A DNA stretch of 64,000 nt, taken from assembly GCA_000156295.1 (NCBI GenBank), contig DS999228.1, positions 1 to 64,000 of the forward strand, given 5' to 3'. Below the pieces are notes generated by a model, which had not been told where the DNA came from, made no database searches, and saw nothing but the letters and a program-made list of their open reading frames with translations. Numbering within the stretch: the stretch's first letter is position 1; each line of letters starts with the position of its first letter. Position numbers and translations under genes: made by a program. Of this stretch, positions 1 to 8,914 are shown piece by piece. This stretch comes from a marine gamma proteobacterium HTCC2148 (lineage in GTDB: Bacteria; Pseudomonadota; Gammaproteobacteria; Pseudomonadales; Halieaceae).

Positions 1-616
1 GGCCCAGCATCAGGTTGCGCTGGTCATCGGTCAACTCGCGGGTCATATCGGTATCAATAAAACCAGGTGCGATACTGTTGACAGTCACGGAACGGGAGCC
101 GAGCTCACGTGCCAGGGCCCTCGAAAAGCCTTCAGCGCCAGCCTTGGTCGCAGCGTAGTTGCTCTGGCCCATGTTGCCCATGGAACCCACGACTGAGGTG
201 ATATTGACTATTCGGCCCCATCGGGCTTTGGTCATCCCACGCAGGCAGGCCTTGCTTACCCTATAAAGCGCGTTGAGATTGGTATCAATAACATCGCCCC
301 ATTCATCCTCTTTCATTCGCATGAGAATGTTATCGCGGGTGATGCCGGCATTATTGATTAGGATCAGGGGGGCAGCGTACTGCTCGGCTATCGCCTTTAG
401 CACCTCTTTAACGCTTTCGCTGTCGGCAACATCCAACTTCATACCGCAGCCTTCATTGCCCGAATCCTTCAGGTAGGCACTGATATTCTCTGCTCCACCG
501 TCGCTGGTGGCAGTGCCAATGACGACGTAACCATCAGCAGCTAATTGCTCTGCAATGGCCTTACCTATGCCTCGGCTCGCTCCTGTAACCAGCGCGACCT
601 TGTTATCTTCATTCAT
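1..616 (-). CDS. fabG: 3-oxoacyl-ACP reductase FabG, 3' end cut by window edge
   Basis: NADPH-dependent reduction of 3-ketoacyl-ACP in cytosolic type II fatty acid synthesis. The 205 visible codons start at the ATG at 616 and run off the left edge. Classical SDR features are visible: the cofactor loop TGASRGIG at residues 11-18, NNAG at 88-91, and the catalytic set Ser141, Tyr154 and Lys158 in SNYAATK. The motif GITRDNILMRMKEDEW is typical of FabG rather than of other SDRs. It lies 26 bp downstream of fabD on the same strand, as in other gammaproteobacterial fab operons; acpP would be expected just outside the window. Confidence 0.95.
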   Translation of the reverse strand, partial: MNEDNKVALVTGASRGIGKAIAEQLAADGYVVIGTATSDGGAENISAYLKDSGNEGCGMKLDVADSESVKEVLKAIAEQYAAPLILINNAGITRDNILMRMKEDEWGDVIDTNLNALYRVSKACLRGMTKARWGRIVNITSVVGSMGNMGQSNYAATKAGAEGFSRALARELGSRSVTVNSIAPGFIDTDMTRELTDDQRNLMLG

Positions 617-642
617 CGACTATCTCCGTGTATCTAGCGGGC

Positions 643-1578
643 TTAGCCCAATTCTTGTCGCGCCGCCATCAAGGAGTCTGGCTCCTCCAGTGAAAAACTG
701 GACAGCGACTTATCAATTCTACGATTTAAACCACTGAGCACTTTACCTGGCCCGCACTCAACGACATTGGTCACCCCGGCAGCAACGATAGCCTGCACGC
801 AGCGGGTCCATTGCACGGGACTGTATATCTGCTGTACCAACAATGCGCGTATCTTCTCCGGGTCGCTCTCTGCCTGGGCATGAACATTATGGATAACAGG
901 GACCTGCGGGGGAACAATGGTAATGTCGGCCATAGCGGCTGCCAGCTGCTCGCCTGCCGGCTTCATTAATTCGGTATGGAAAGGCGCGCTCACTGGCAGT
1001 GGCAAAGCTCGCTTTGCGCCAGCGTCCTTAAGCTCTGTTATCGCACTCTCTACTGCGGCCGTATGACCGGCAATGACCACTTGCCCTGGAGAATTAAAAT
1101 TGACCGCAGCCACAATCCCTTCGCTTGCCCCGCAAATATTGTTAATCGCCTCGTCATCCAGACCAATGATCGCCGCCATTGCGCCCTCGCCCACAGGCAC
1201 GGCGGTCTGCATGAACTGACCACGACTTCGAACCAGTTTTACGGCGTCAGCAAAACCCAGTGAGCCTGCACAGACCAGCGCAGTAAACTCACCCAGGCTA
1301 TGGCCAGCCATTACCTCAGGCTGCGCACCTCCCTGCTCCTGCCACGCCCGCCATAGGGCCACTGAAGAGGAGAGCAGCACCGGCTGCGTGGTCTCCGTGA
1401 GGTTAAGTGCATCCTGTTCACCATTTTGAATCAGATCCCATACGTCATATCCGAGCGCATCTGACGCCTCGACGTAGGTTTCTCTGACGCCGGCAAAGCG
1501 CTCATGCGCTGCAGCCAGCATCCCAACTTTTTGTGAACCCTGGCCGGGAAAGACAAATGCGTTAGCGTATTCTGACAT
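643..1578 (-). CDS. fabD: malonyl-CoA:ACP transacylase FabD
   Basis: Loads malonyl groups from CoA onto acyl carrier protein for type II fatty acid synthesis. The 311-residue length matches the family. GQGSQ at residues 12-16, the nucleophile Ser94 in AGHSLGEF, His201 in APFHTELM and the C-terminal GPGKVLSGLNRRI are all visible. The start has a good ribosome site (AGGAAG, 5 bases upstream). It is the first fab gene after rpmF on this strand; plsX and fabH, usually found upstream of fabD in gammaproteobacteria, are not here. Confidence 0.96.
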   Translation of the reverse strand: MSEYANAFVFPGQGSQKVGMLAAAHERFAGVRETYVEASDALGYDVWDLIQNGEQDALNLTETTQPVLLSSSVALWRAWQEQGGAQPEVMAGHSLGEFTALVCAGSLGFADAVKLVRSRGQFMQTAVPVGEGAMAAIIGLDDEAINNICGASEGIVAAVNFNSPGQVVIAGHTAAVESAITELKDAGAKRALPLPVSAPFHTELMKPAGEQLAAAMADITIVPPQVPVIHNVHAQAESDPEKIRALLVQQIYSPVQWTRCVQAIVAAGVTNVVECGPGKVLSGLNRRIDKSLSSFSLEEPDSLMAARQELG

Positions 1579-1700
1579 GGCTTCTTCCTGGATGATCTAT
1601 AGCATTCATTTTAGGGATTCCTGCCGATCTGCCAACCAACTAATTGGAGAGCGAAGCAAACAGTGGGCGCGTTGGGAGAGTTTTCGAGGGGTAGAAATGT

Positions 1701-1729
1701 TGACAGCGCTCCTATTGGAAGCGCTGTCA
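1701..1729. promoter_or_regulatory. 10-bp inverted repeat between rpmF and fabD
   Basis: TGACAGCGCT (1701-1710) and its exact complement AGCGCTGTCA (1720-1729) are separated by nine bases. There is no T-run after it on the minus strand, so it is a poor intrinsic terminator. It could be an RNA hairpin at which the rpmF transcript is processed or attenuated, or a protein binding site before fabD. It occupies the 216-bp gap where plsX and fabH would usually lie; I see no coding sequence in that gap. Confidence 0.45.
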
Positions 1730-1794
1730 GGGCGGCGGAGGCCATAGCCCCCGCTGAAGTTACAAACGGTACTGATGACCGCCTGAACCGATTT

Positions 1795-1977
1795 TTAGTC
1801 GTCGGAGCCAGTGTCTACGACTTTCTTGCCGCGGTAAAAGCCATCAGCGCTCACATGGTGGCGCAAGTGGGTTTCTCCGGAAGTCTGGTCTACTGACAAC
1901 GTGGATCCTGACAGTGCATCGTGTGAACGACGCATGCCGCGACGAGAGCGGGTCTTCTTACTTTTCTGAACAGCCAT
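1795..1977 (-). CDS. rpmF: 50S ribosomal protein L32
   Basis: Structural protein of the large ribosomal subunit. The 60-residue product starts [20 protein letters not shown], the classical bacterial L32 N-terminus. AGGAG is placed 6 bases before the ATG. It lies 14 bp downstream of yceD, the conserved yceD-rpmF pair of proteobacteria. The zinc-binding Cys residues found in some L32 proteins are absent, so this is a C-minus form. Normally it is cotranscribed with plsX-fabH-fabD; here fabD follows directly after a non-coding gap. Confidence 0.95.
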   Translation of the reverse strand: MAVQKSKKTRSRRGMRRSHDALSGSTLSVDQTSGETHLRHHVSADGFYRGKKVVDTGSDD

Positions 1978-1991
1978 GGCTAACTCCTGAT

Positions 1992-2519
1992 TTACTTATC
2001 CGTTTTTAACTGTGCCAGTACGTCGAAGGGGTTGGGTTTCTGATCACCCTCGCCCTCTTCAGGACCCGGCCCGGTATATTCGGACAATATCTGTTTACAA
2101 TCTTCTGTGTCGTGGTAACTGAATGGAGGCAGCGCGAGTATTAGCTCATCCTCTACCAGTTCCCACAAATTACAACTCTCTTCCGGCACTATCAGCGCGT
2201 CTAGATGCCGAGGAAGGTGCTTGGCTTGTTCGTCTGTCAAGACGACGCCCAAGCTGTTATCACCGGTCATGCTCAACGGCATGGCTTGCAAGCAACGCTG
2301 GCAAATTACCGAGATTTTCGCCTCGAAATCTACTGCGATTACCGCCCGATTTTCCTCGTCACGAGAAAACGCCAAACCGGCCATGATCTCACCCGTGTCA
2401 TTGGCCAACAAGGCCATAAAACGGGGCAAATCGACGGGCTTTAACGCTCCGCTGATACTCACTCCGCGCGCCGCTGCCTTGCGGACATCCAGCGTGTTGG
2501 GGAGGGGCTCAGTCAACAT
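1992..2519 (-). CDS. yceD: YceD/DUF177 family protein
   Basis: 175 residues, the usual size of the DUF177 family. The paired-Cys motif CQRCLQAM (about residues 94-101) and a later EDCKQ are the family signature. In proteobacteria the gene is almost always upstream of rpmF; the family has been linked to 23S rRNA or large-subunit maturation, but its molecular role here is inferred from family and position only. Its start region is divergent from the maf gene at 2616, so the roughly 96-bp gap between them must hold two promoters. Confidence 0.9.
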   Translation of the reverse strand: MLTEPLPNTLDVRKAAARGVSISGALKPVDLPRFMALLANDTGEIMAGLAFSRDEENRAVIAVDFEAKISVICQRCLQAMPLSMTGDNSLGVVLTDEQAKHLPRHLDALIVPEESCNLWELVEDELILALPPFSYHDTEDCKQILSEYTGPGPEEGEGDQKPNPFDVLAQLKTDK

Positions 2520-2615
2520 AGGCGCGCACTATAGTGACGCAACCCCCCTTTGTCAAAAAAAATTCTATAAAATACAAGCAGTTCTCTCACTTATTCACAC
2601 CAAGTAGGCCCACTA

Positions 2616-3197
2616 ATGGATCTGATTCTCGCCTCCACATCCCCTTATCGACGACAATTGCTTGAAAGGCTACAAATTCCATTTCGCTGCGAGTCACCAA
2701 ACGTGGATGAAACTGCACATCCGGGTGAGTCGCCAGCGGCACTGGCTCAGCGTCTGGCCGCAGCTAAAGCCCTTGATATTGCCAGCACTAATCCCGGTGC
2801 TTTCGTTATTGGCAGCGATCAGGTTGCGAGCCTCTCTGGCAGCTGTATTGGCAAGCCCGGTTCTCATGCAGCAGCGAGCAAGCAACTTCACGATAGTGCC
2901 GGGCAACGGGTAGACTTCTATACCGGCCTGTCGCTTATTAACCTGTCCATCGACTATCACGAAACGCTGATAGAGCGCTTCAGTGTGGTGTTTCGAGAAC
3001 TCGAATCTTTGGAAATAGAAACCTATCTGCAAAAAGAAAAGCCCTATGACTGTGCAGGGAGCTTTAAATGCGAAGGCCTGGGTATTGCTCTATTTGAGAA
3101 AATGATCGGAGATGATCCAACCACTCTCGTCGGCCTGCCCCTGATCGCCACCTGCAGACTGCTGAAGGCAGCCGGAGCGCCTGTTCTTGAGCACTAG
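2616..3197 (+). CDS. yceF: Maf/YceF family nucleotide pyrophosphatase
   Basis: House-cleaning pyrophosphatase acting on modified nucleotides; the YceF branch prefers 7-methyl-GTP. 193 residues begin MDLILASTSPYRRQLLERL, the Maf substrate loop (SxSPxRxxLL). The catalytic Asp in VIGSDQVA (about residues 65-72) and the later KPYDCAGSFKCEGLG segment are intact. It is divergent from yceD-rpmF, the same neighbourhood as in Escherichia coli (yceF beside yceD). The choice of YceF over Maf1 rests on this context and on the overall motif forms. Confidence 0.92.
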   Translation: MDLILASTSPYRRQLLERLQIPFRCESPNVDETAHPGESPAALAQRLAAAKALDIASTNPGAFVIGSDQVASLSGSCIGKPGSHAAASKQLHDSAGQRVDFYTGLSLINLSIDYHETLIERFSVVFRELESLEIETYLQKEKPYDCAGSFKCEGLGIALFEKMIGDDPTTLVGLPLIATCRLLKAAGAPVLEH

Positions 3198-3221
3198 AAT
3201 CCCGACGCCGCTGATTATCGG

Positions 3222-3866
3222 TTACCGACCTGCTAGTTCAGGTAGCTCCAGCAGTTGTGGCAGTGAGTCGACGATCGCCACCGGCTTATGGACTGCCAGG
3301 CGCTCAATGCTGTGAACGCCAAAACTCACTCCCACCGAAGAGATTCCCGCATTAACGGCCATTTCCAGGTCATATTCAGTATCGCCAATCATCACGGCAC
3401 GCTCGGGGGAGATACTTCTCTCTAACAATAGTTCGTTGAGCATCAGGGGATCAGGTTTGGACGTCGTTTCATCCGCACATCGCGTCGCGTCAAACATGTC
3501 CTCCATACCCATTACTCGCAGAACCCTATCAAGGCCTCTGCGGCTTTTACCTGTCGCCACGGCAAGTTCAAAACCTCGCCCTCTTAACTCGTTCAGGGTT
3601 TCTAATGCACCGGGGAACATGGCAGGAGGAGCTTCCTCATTGGCCACATAGTGGCTGGAATACCCGCTGATAAGCTGCTCAAGCTCGACAGGCGGCACTT
3701 CGGGGAACAACACCTCCATCGCCCGGTGCAGGCTTAGCCCAATAATATTGGCAGCCTCTGCCTCACTGGGAACAGGAAGGCCCATCTCGCGCGCCACGCC
3801 CTGAACCGAGCGTACGATCTGCGCGACCGAGTCACATAGGGTGCCATCCCAGTCAAATATAATCAT
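3222..3866 (-). CDS. HAD-family phosphatase, phosphoglycolate-phosphatase-like
   Basis: 214-residue cytosolic HAD hydrolase. Motif I FDWDGTLCDS (residues 4-13) carries both catalytic Asp residues. An ATGKSRRG segment around residues 105-112 supplies motif II, TSKPDP motif III and MIGDTEYDLEMA motif IV. The helical cap after motif I places it with Gph-like enzymes. A stop codon directly precedes the ATG, fixing the start. It begins 4 bp after rluC, the rluC-HAD pair common in pseudomonads and relatives. The substrate cannot be read from the sequence. Confidence 0.88.
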   Translation of the reverse strand: MIIFDWDGTLCDSVAQIVRSVQGVAREMGLPVPSEAEAANIIGLSLHRAMEVLFPEVPPVELEQLISGYSSHYVANEEAPPAMFPGALETLNELRGRGFELAVATGKSRRGLDRVLRVMGMEDMFDATRCADETTSKPDPLMLNELLLERSISPERAVMIGDTEYDLEMAVNAGISSVGVSFGVHSIERLAVHKPVAIVDSLPQLLELPELAGR

Positions 3867-3870
3867 TTAA

Positions 3871-4827
3871 TTACAACCATTTACGTAATTTATCTAATGC
3901 CATTTCAAGATCTTTATCGAGAGGCGCCTCGAGCTCCATACGCCCCACACCAGGCAACTTAAAACGCAGTGCCCGGGCGTGCAAAAACAGTCGCTTTAGA
4001 CCGATCTGTTCACACAAAGCCTCCCCTTTAGGAGAGCCGTATTTACTATCTCCCAACAGCGGGAAGCCAGCGTGCAATGCGTGTACCCGTATTTGATGAG
4101 TGCGGCCTGTCACAGGTTTCGCCTCGACCAAAGTCGCACCTTTAAAGCGCTCAACGACAGTAAAGTCAGTAATTGAACGCTTGCCCTCCTTCGCCACCCT
4201 GACCATACGCTCGCCAGACTGCAGCACATTTTTTTGCAAGGGGGCGTCCACCCGCACTTTACTGCGCGGCCATTTGCCCGCCACCAGAGCCAGGTAGCGC
4301 TTATCAACATGGTCTTCTCTTAACTGACGATGCAGTTCGCGTAGGATAGCTGGCTTGCGGGCAACCATGATTAAGCCAGAAGTATCCCGGTCGAGTCGAT
4401 GCACTAACTCCAGGTAGCGATCCTCCGAACGAATTTGGCGCAAACTCTCAATCATGCCGAAATTAAGACCACTACCACCGTGCACTGCCAGCCCAGACGG
4501 TTTGTCTACCACCAGCAGGCCACCGTCCTCATAAATAACACGCTGCTTGAGTTGCTCGGACCAATAGCGAGGAATAGTTGGCGGATCTGATGGCGCCGGG
4601 GTTCGGAGCGGAGGAATTCGAACCAGATCTCCTGTGACCAGGCGGTAATCTGCTTTAACCCTACCCTTATTGACCCGGATCTCGCCCTTACGCAAGGCGC
4701 GATAGAGGCGTGTCCGGGGAACGCCCTTCAATTCGCGGGTAAGGAAATTATCCAGCCGCTGGCCGGAGGAATTTTCGTCCACGGTGAGGTGGCGTACTAC
4801 GGGCCTGGATTGTTCGCTTTCTGACAT
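3871..4827 (-). CDS. rluC: 23S rRNA pseudouridine synthase RluC
   Basis: Isomerises uridines 955, 2504 and 2580 (E. coli numbering) of 23S rRNA. 318 residues. An N-terminal S4 domain (about residues 20-85: SSGQRLDNFLTRELKGVPRTRLYRALRKGEIRVNKGR) precedes the catalytic core with HRLDRDTSGLIMVARK, whose Asp in HRLDRDTSG is the nucleophile, and GRTHQIRVHALHAGFPLLGDSKYG. It is divergent from rne, the same arrangement as in E. coli and Pseudomonas. Its promoter lies within the long region shared with the rne leader. Confidence 0.93.
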   Translation of the reverse strand: MSESEQSRPVVRHLTVDENSSGQRLDNFLTRELKGVPRTRLYRALRKGEIRVNKGRVKADYRLVTGDLVRIPPLRTPAPSDPPTIPRYWSEQLKQRVIYEDGGLLVVDKPSGLAVHGGSGLNFGMIESLRQIRSEDRYLELVHRLDRDTSGLIMVARKPAILRELHRQLREDHVDKRYLALVAGKWPRSKVRVDAPLQKNVLQSGERMVRVAKEGKRSITDFTVVERFKGATLVEAKPVTGRTHQIRVHALHAGFPLLGDSKYGSPKGEALCEQIGLKRLFLHARALRFKLPGVGRMELEAPLDKDLEMALDKLRKWL

Positions 4828-5362
4828 AACTCACGGAATTCGTTTAATTTTCCAGCAATAGCTGATATAGTCCTGCGCGTGTGATCGAACCCGCCCGTGG
4901 ACTTACCGGTGCCGGTGAACAATCAAACACCCTGGCGATGTTTGGGCCTGCCGAAGAATGTGCAGGTACCGTCAGACAGAATCACACAACGGATGTCGAC
5001 GCGAGGATCAACAGCCGGGCAATGCCCGATCATACCCCGCAAAATCGACGATTACTAAAACCGAGCAGTAAAGACTGCCGGGACACAGAATCAGATTACA
5101 CAGCGTTGTCGATAGCCCCAGGTGCTGCGACACTAACAAAAAGGCGGAACGAGTACCATTCATTCCCCACCCGACGCTGATACGACCATCGATAAGACGG
5201 TAGTGTAAATAGAATACCTGGATGCCGGGAGTGGCATTCAAACCCAGTGCCTATAAGGCACCTGCACGCAAGGAGCGTGTTTAAACAGACCTCTCCCAAA
5301 GGCCATTAGGCCTGCACACTGATTCCTGCCCCGCCAGCCTGCTCTAAAAAGGCTTAGGCAAC
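4828..5362 (+). promoter_or_regulatory. rluC/rne divergent intergenic region with probable rne 5' leader
   Basis: 535 bp with no convincing gene between the divergent rluC and rne. Several short open frames occur on both strands but have no ribosome sites or recognisable products. In E. coli the rne mRNA has a leader of about 360 nt that RNase E itself cleaves, giving autoregulation; the length here is compatible with such a leader, but I did not establish a conserved fold. Assignment is by position. Confidence 0.4.
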
Positions 5363-8125
5363 ATGAAGAAAATGCTAATCAACGCAACTCAACCCGAAGA
5401 GTTGCGCGTCGCACTGGTTGATGGCCAGCGACTCTACGATCTGGACATTGAAAATCGTACCCGCGTCCAGAAAAAATCAAACATCTACAAAGCTAAAATC
5501 ACTCGAGTGGAACCCTCCCTGGAAGCCGCTTTTGTAGACTTCGGCGCCGACCGACACGGTTTCCTGCCTCTTAAAGAAATTGGCCGCGAATACTTCTATC
5601 GCAAGTCGGACGGCGAAGGCCGGATGAAGATAAAGGACGTGGTTAAGGAAGGGACTGAAATCATTGTTCAGGTTGACAAGGAAGAGCGCGGCAACAAGGG
5701 CGCGGCCCTGACCACGTTTATCTCCCTGGCCGGCCGATACATGGTCCTGATGCCCAACAATCCTCGCGCTGGCGGCATCTCTCGCCGCATCGATGGTGAC
5801 GATCGCTCGGAACTGCGAGAAGCCCTCTCTGCACTGGAAATCCCCAACGGCATGGGCGTTATTATCCGCACTGCCGGCGTAGGGCGATCCTCTGAGGAAT
5901 TACAATGGGACCTTAACTACCTGTTGCAGCTTTGGGAGAAAATCACCGAAGCCAACAATGAATCCAAGCCTGCCACTCTGTTGTTTCAGGAAAGCAATGT
6001 CATTATTCGCGCCATTCGAGACTACCTGCGCGACGATATCGACCAGGTACTGATCGACTCCCCCGAGGCTTACCAACAGGCAGATGACTTCATCAGCCAG
6101 GTTATGCCCCAATTTAAGAGCAAACTGCGTGTCTACGAAGACAGCATCCCCATGTTCAATCGCTTCCAGATAGAGAGCCAGATAGAGACGGCATTTCAAC
6201 GTGAAGTACGCCTTCCTTCCGGCGGCTCTATTGTGATTGACCCAACAGAGGCACTGGTCTCCATCGACATCAACTCTGCCCGAGCGACCAAAGGCAAGGA
6301 TATTGAGGAAACAGCCCTCAAAACCAACCTGGAAGCCGCGGACGAGGTTGCCAGACAACTGCGCTTGCGCGATATGGGCGGCCTGATTGTCATTGATTTC
6401 ATCGACATGTTAGCCGCAAAAAGCCAGCGCCAGGTTGAAAACCGGATGCGTGATGCTCTGAACATCGATCGTGCACGAGTGCAGGTTGGGCGAATCTCTC
6501 GCTTTGGCTTGCTGGAAATGTCCAGGCAGCGCTTACGTCCGTCACTGGGCGAAACCAGCGCCAAGGTCTGTCCACGCTGCACCGGGCAGGGCACTATTCG
6601 TGACACCAAGTCGCTGGCATTATCTATTCTGCGATTGTTAGAAGAGGAAGCCATCAAGGAGCGCAGTGCCGAAATTCGCGCCATTGTTCCCGTAGATGTG
6701 GCTGCCTACCTGCTCAATGAAAAGCGCACCGCGCTCGGTGAAATTGAGCGCGACGCCAAAGTACGCGTGCTGGTTGTTCCCAATCCCAATTTGGAAACGC
6801 CCCACTTTGAAGTACAGCGTCTACGCGATGATGAAATCGATGGCGATCAGGAAATCAGCTACAAAATTGAGGTCGCCGAGCCTGATGTAGAGTCGATCTC
6901 CGACACTCACACTGCCGCTATCCCGCAGCAGGAAGCAGCTGTTCAGGGTGTGGTGCCGAAAGCGCCCTCCCCTCAGACCGCGAAGGAGTCGACCACAGCC
7001 AAGCCAGAGCAAAAAAGCAAGCAGCATTCGGGCAAAAGTACCGCGGAGAAGTCGCAACCTGGTTTGGTCGCTCGTTTCTTTGGGAAACTCTTCGGTGCCG
7101 CTGAAGAGAAACAACCGAAACAGGAAGAGAGCAAGCCGAAGAGTAAGCAATCCGGCCAGAAATCCTCTCAGGGCAACCGCAATAATCGCAACCGGAATCG
7201 CAACCGACGCGGCCAGGGTCAACAGGCTCGGGGCGAGCGCCAGGATGATAAGCGTAACCAGCAGCAGAGCCAGTCACGCACCGGCGGTTCAGGCGAACAA
7301 CAGAAACGCAGGGACAGCGAGGAAGAGCGCAGCCAGAGTGGCAACAACCGCAACCGTCGTCGCAATAACAAAGATAGCCAGCGCCGCAACCAGGATGTAG
7401 CGCCAGAGGCGGCCAACGACAGCAAAAAGGCCGGAGGTGCTCAAGAGCAAGAGCAACGCGAAGGCCAACCTCGCAAGCGCCCATCAGATATGAAGCGTAG
7501 CGAACCACAGCGTCGGCGTCGCAACCGTGGCCGCAAGCCTGCCGAGGGCCAGGAAACTATGCCAACGGAAGCCGCAGTCGACACTGTAGCGGACGCTCCC
7601 GCAGCAGAGGTTGTCGCAGCCAAAACGGAGGATTCACCCAAACCCGTAATGGCAGCGCAGACACCTGCACCGGTAGAAACGCCAGACACTGTTGAGCCCG
7701 TGGCTGAAGTTGTAGCCGCCTCAGAAGTGGACGCCACAGCTGTTCAAGCCGAGGAAGCAACAGAAGCAGAGGTCGTCGCGATTTCAGAACCGGAAGTTGC
7801 AGCGCCTGAAGTGTCTGCCCCTGAGGTTGCAGTTCCAGTTGAAGAGCCCCAGGCAGAAGCAACGATTGCCGAAGCTCCAACACCAGTCGCAGAGGAACCC
7901 GCTATTGCAACGGGGATCAATGAAGAAGGGCGAGCGATTAACGACCCAAGAGTAGAGGCACGACCCGTTGCCTCTGTTGAGATCTCAACCGCCCAAGTTG
8001 CACTGTTCAAAGATGAAGTAGCGCCCGCTGCGGAACATAGCGGCCGTTCAGCACCTCGCGCCAGCAATGATCCGCGCGGCCCTCTGTCTTCTGTGCAGGT
8101 GGCAGAGGCGGCATCGGGCAACTAA
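5363..8125 (+). CDS. rne: ribonuclease E
   Basis: Essential endoribonuclease for mRNA turnover, rRNA and tRNA processing, and scaffold of the degradosome. 920 residues. N-terminal catalytic half: RNase H-like and S1 domain (about 35-120), DNase I-like domain with the magnesium ligands Asp302 (SIDINSA) and Asp345 (VIDFIDM), and the zinc-link CPRC at 403-406 used for tetramer formation. From about residue 520 the protein becomes low-complexity: a KFFG-type amphipathic stretch ([15 protein letters not shown]) that may contact the membrane, then an Arg/Asn/Gln-rich RNA-binding region, then an Ala/Val/Glu/Pro-rich tail. Two NDPR motifs sit near the C-terminus. Start [10 protein letters not shown] matches the family exactly. 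Confidence 0.97.
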   Translation: MKKMLINATQPEELRVALVDGQRLYDLDIENRTRVQKKSNIYKAKITRVEPSLEAAFVDFGADRHGFLPLKEIGREYFYRKSDGEGRMKIKDVVKEGTEIIVQVDKEERGNKGAALTTFISLAGRYMVLMPNNPRAGGISRRIDGDDRSELREALSALEIPNGMGVIIRTAGVGRSSEELQWDLNYLLQLWEKITEANNESKPATLLFQESNVIIRAIRDYLRDDIDQVLIDSPEAYQQADDFISQVMPQFKSKLRVYEDSIPMFNRFQIESQIETAFQREVRLPSGGSIVIDPTEALVSIDINSARATKGKDIEETALKTNLEAADEVARQLRLRDMGGLIVIDFIDMLAAKSQRQVENRMRDALNIDRARVQVGRISRFGLLEMSRQRLRPSLGETSAKVCPRCTGQGTIRDTKSLALSILRLLEEEAIKERSAEIRAIVPVDVAAYLLNEKRTALGEIERDAKVRVLVVPNPNLETPHFEVQRLRDDEIDGDQEISYKIEVAEPDVESISDTHTAAIPQQEAAVQGVVPKAPSPQTAKESTTAKPEQKSKQHSGKSTAEKSQPGLVARFFGKLFGAAEEKQPKQEESKPKSKQSGQKSSQGNRNNRNRNRNRRGQGQQARGERQDDKRNQQQSQSRTGGSGEQQKRRDSEEERSQSGNNRNRRRNNKDSQRRNQDVAPEAANDSKKAGGAQEQEQREGQPRKRPSDMKRSEPQRRRRNRGRKPAEGQETMPTEAAVDTVADAPAAEVVAAKTEDSPKPVMAAQTPAPVETPDTVEPVAEVVAASEVDATAVQAEEATEAEVVAISEPEVAAPEVSAPEVAVPVEEPQAEATIAEAPTPVAEEPAIATGINEEGRAINDPRVEARPVASVEISTAQVALFKDEVAPAAEHSGRSAPRASNDPRGPLSSVQVAEAASGN

Positions 8126-8139
8126 AAGCACTGAAATTA

Positions 8140-8170
8140 GTGCACAAGGGGCTTTCCAGCTCTTGTGCAC
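8140..8170 (+). terminator. hairpin downstream of rne
   Basis: A perfect 9-bp stem, GTGCACAAG (8140-8148) with CTTGTGCAC (8162-8170), lies 15 bp after the rne stop. It is followed by AGTTTCC rather than a solid T-run, so it may be a weak terminator or a 3'-end stabilising structure. Confidence 0.5.
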
Positions 8171-8237
8171 AGTTTCCATAACGGTATAATCTCGCCTGCT
8201 TCGCCATACGGTGTAGCAGCAAACAATAGAGTTTTTC

Positions 8238-8327
8238 GGTGGGCTGGCTGAGTGGTCGAAAGCGGCGGTCTTGAAAACCGTTGAGGGTTTATCCCCTCCG
8301 TAGGTTCGAATCCTACGCCCACCGCCA
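8238..8327 (+). tRNA. tRNA-Ser (anticodon TGA)
   Basis: 90-nt class II tRNA with the CCA encoded. Acceptor GGTGGGC (8238-8244) pairs with GCCCACC (8317-8323), followed by discriminator G and CCA at 8325-8327. Anticodon TGA lies at 8272-8274 in the loop CTTGAAA. A long variable arm (TTGAGGGTTTATCCCCTCC) is typical of tRNA-Ser, and the T-loop GGTTCGAATCC is canonical. It stands alone and is at the left border of the accessory zone, a common place for island integration. Confidence 0.97.
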
Positions 8328-8331
8328 TATC

Positions 8332-8369
8332 AAAGGGTTTCAGGAGTTCAAACACCTGAAACCCTTTTT
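8332..8369 (+). terminator. Rho-independent terminator of tRNA-Ser
   Basis: A 13-bp perfect stem, AAAGGGTTTCAGG (8332-8344) with CCTGAAACCCTTT (8355-8367), has a 10-nt loop and ends in a T-run. It starts 5 bp after the tRNA 3' end. Confidence 0.93.
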
Positions 8370-8492
8370 CATATGTGTCCAAATGGTACGGCATTGGTGC
8401 ACTACGGTGCGGCTAACAAGCCCCTAAACAAACTCACTGAACGGTCCTGACAAACTAACTTTTCTGCATCTGGAAATTGCCCCTTCCAGACT

Positions 8493-8709
8493 CAAGCCAC
8501 TGCCCTGCCCCATTCCGTAAACGCACTGATCCTGAGATCACGGTAGTGCTTGGCACGTACTTTGTGCCTGCCCAAGTTGACCACGGAAGCATGGGTATCA
8601 AGAGTAATCAGCAAACCCACGATGGAGCCTAGCCTAATGCCGCCTATGAGTGGAAAGCAGTCAAAGCCCATAAACTGATTCCGATGTTTGCTCCTAGGCG
8701 AAAGCTGAC
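8493..8709 (+). repeat. 217-bp direct repeat, copy A
   Basis: Aligns without gaps to 15771-15987 at a constant offset of 7278 bp; I count about 13 mismatches, roughly 94 percent identity. Its right end is a 24-nt hairpin (8686-8709). Several of the differences would change residues in the one shared open reading frame, so it does not look like a conserved gene. Together with 8370-8492 and 8710-8914 it fills a 545-bp gap without a supported gene between the tRNA terminator and the amidase gene. Confidence 0.9.
8686..8709 (+). repeat. 24-nt hairpin element, copy 1 (degenerate)
   Basis: GTTTGCT, 10-nt loop CCTAGGCGAA, AGCTGAC. Same length and loop core (TAGGCGAA) as the copies at 17804 and 18389, but the stem carries mismatches. 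It closes repeat copy A. A second, inverted and more degenerate copy begins 36 bp further on (8745-8768). Confidence 0.7.
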
Positions 8710-8744
8710 ATTAAATAGTCTAAATCGGTCCTGGGGAGCTAAAT

Positions 8745-8768
8745 GTCCACTTTCACCTCCAGCCGGCC
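8745..8768 (-). repeat. 24-nt hairpin element, inverted degenerate copy
   Basis: Read on the minus strand it has loop TGGAGGTGAA and right arm AGTGGAC, close to the inverted copy interrupted by the IS element at 16022/17278. Its left arm has decayed (GGCCGGC). It faces copy 1 across 35 bp, the same head-to-head arrangement as at the end of repeat copy B. Confidence 0.5.
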
Positions 8769-8914
8769 TAATATCAGACTGAAGTTGCGAGCCCAAACTG
8801 GAGGGCCCGCCGATAAAACCTTCGTCCGATGACTCTCTCCTCACCCCTGGCCGCATTCAGCAGCAGGAGGCAACACAAGCAGGCGACGATTCTGGCTGCC
8901 AAAGTCGAGGCCGC

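Noticed and set aside
1663-1896. 77-residue plus-strand ORF antisense to rpmF
   Set aside because: Overlaps rpmF on the opposite strand and has no recognised domain; the gap also shows no remnant of plsX or fabH in any frame I read.
4881-5180. 99-residue plus-strand ORF in the rne leader
   Set aside because: No ribosome site, no family, and a position inside a probable untranslated leader.
6196-8121. Several long open frames antisense or out of frame to rne
   Set aside because: They arise from the biased codon use and the Ala/Glu/Arg-rich scaffold of RNase E; none has a family signature.
8137-8394. 85-residue minus-strand ORF containing VGVGFEPTEG
   Set aside because: It is the antisense translation of tRNA-Ser, a well-known false protein in many annotations.
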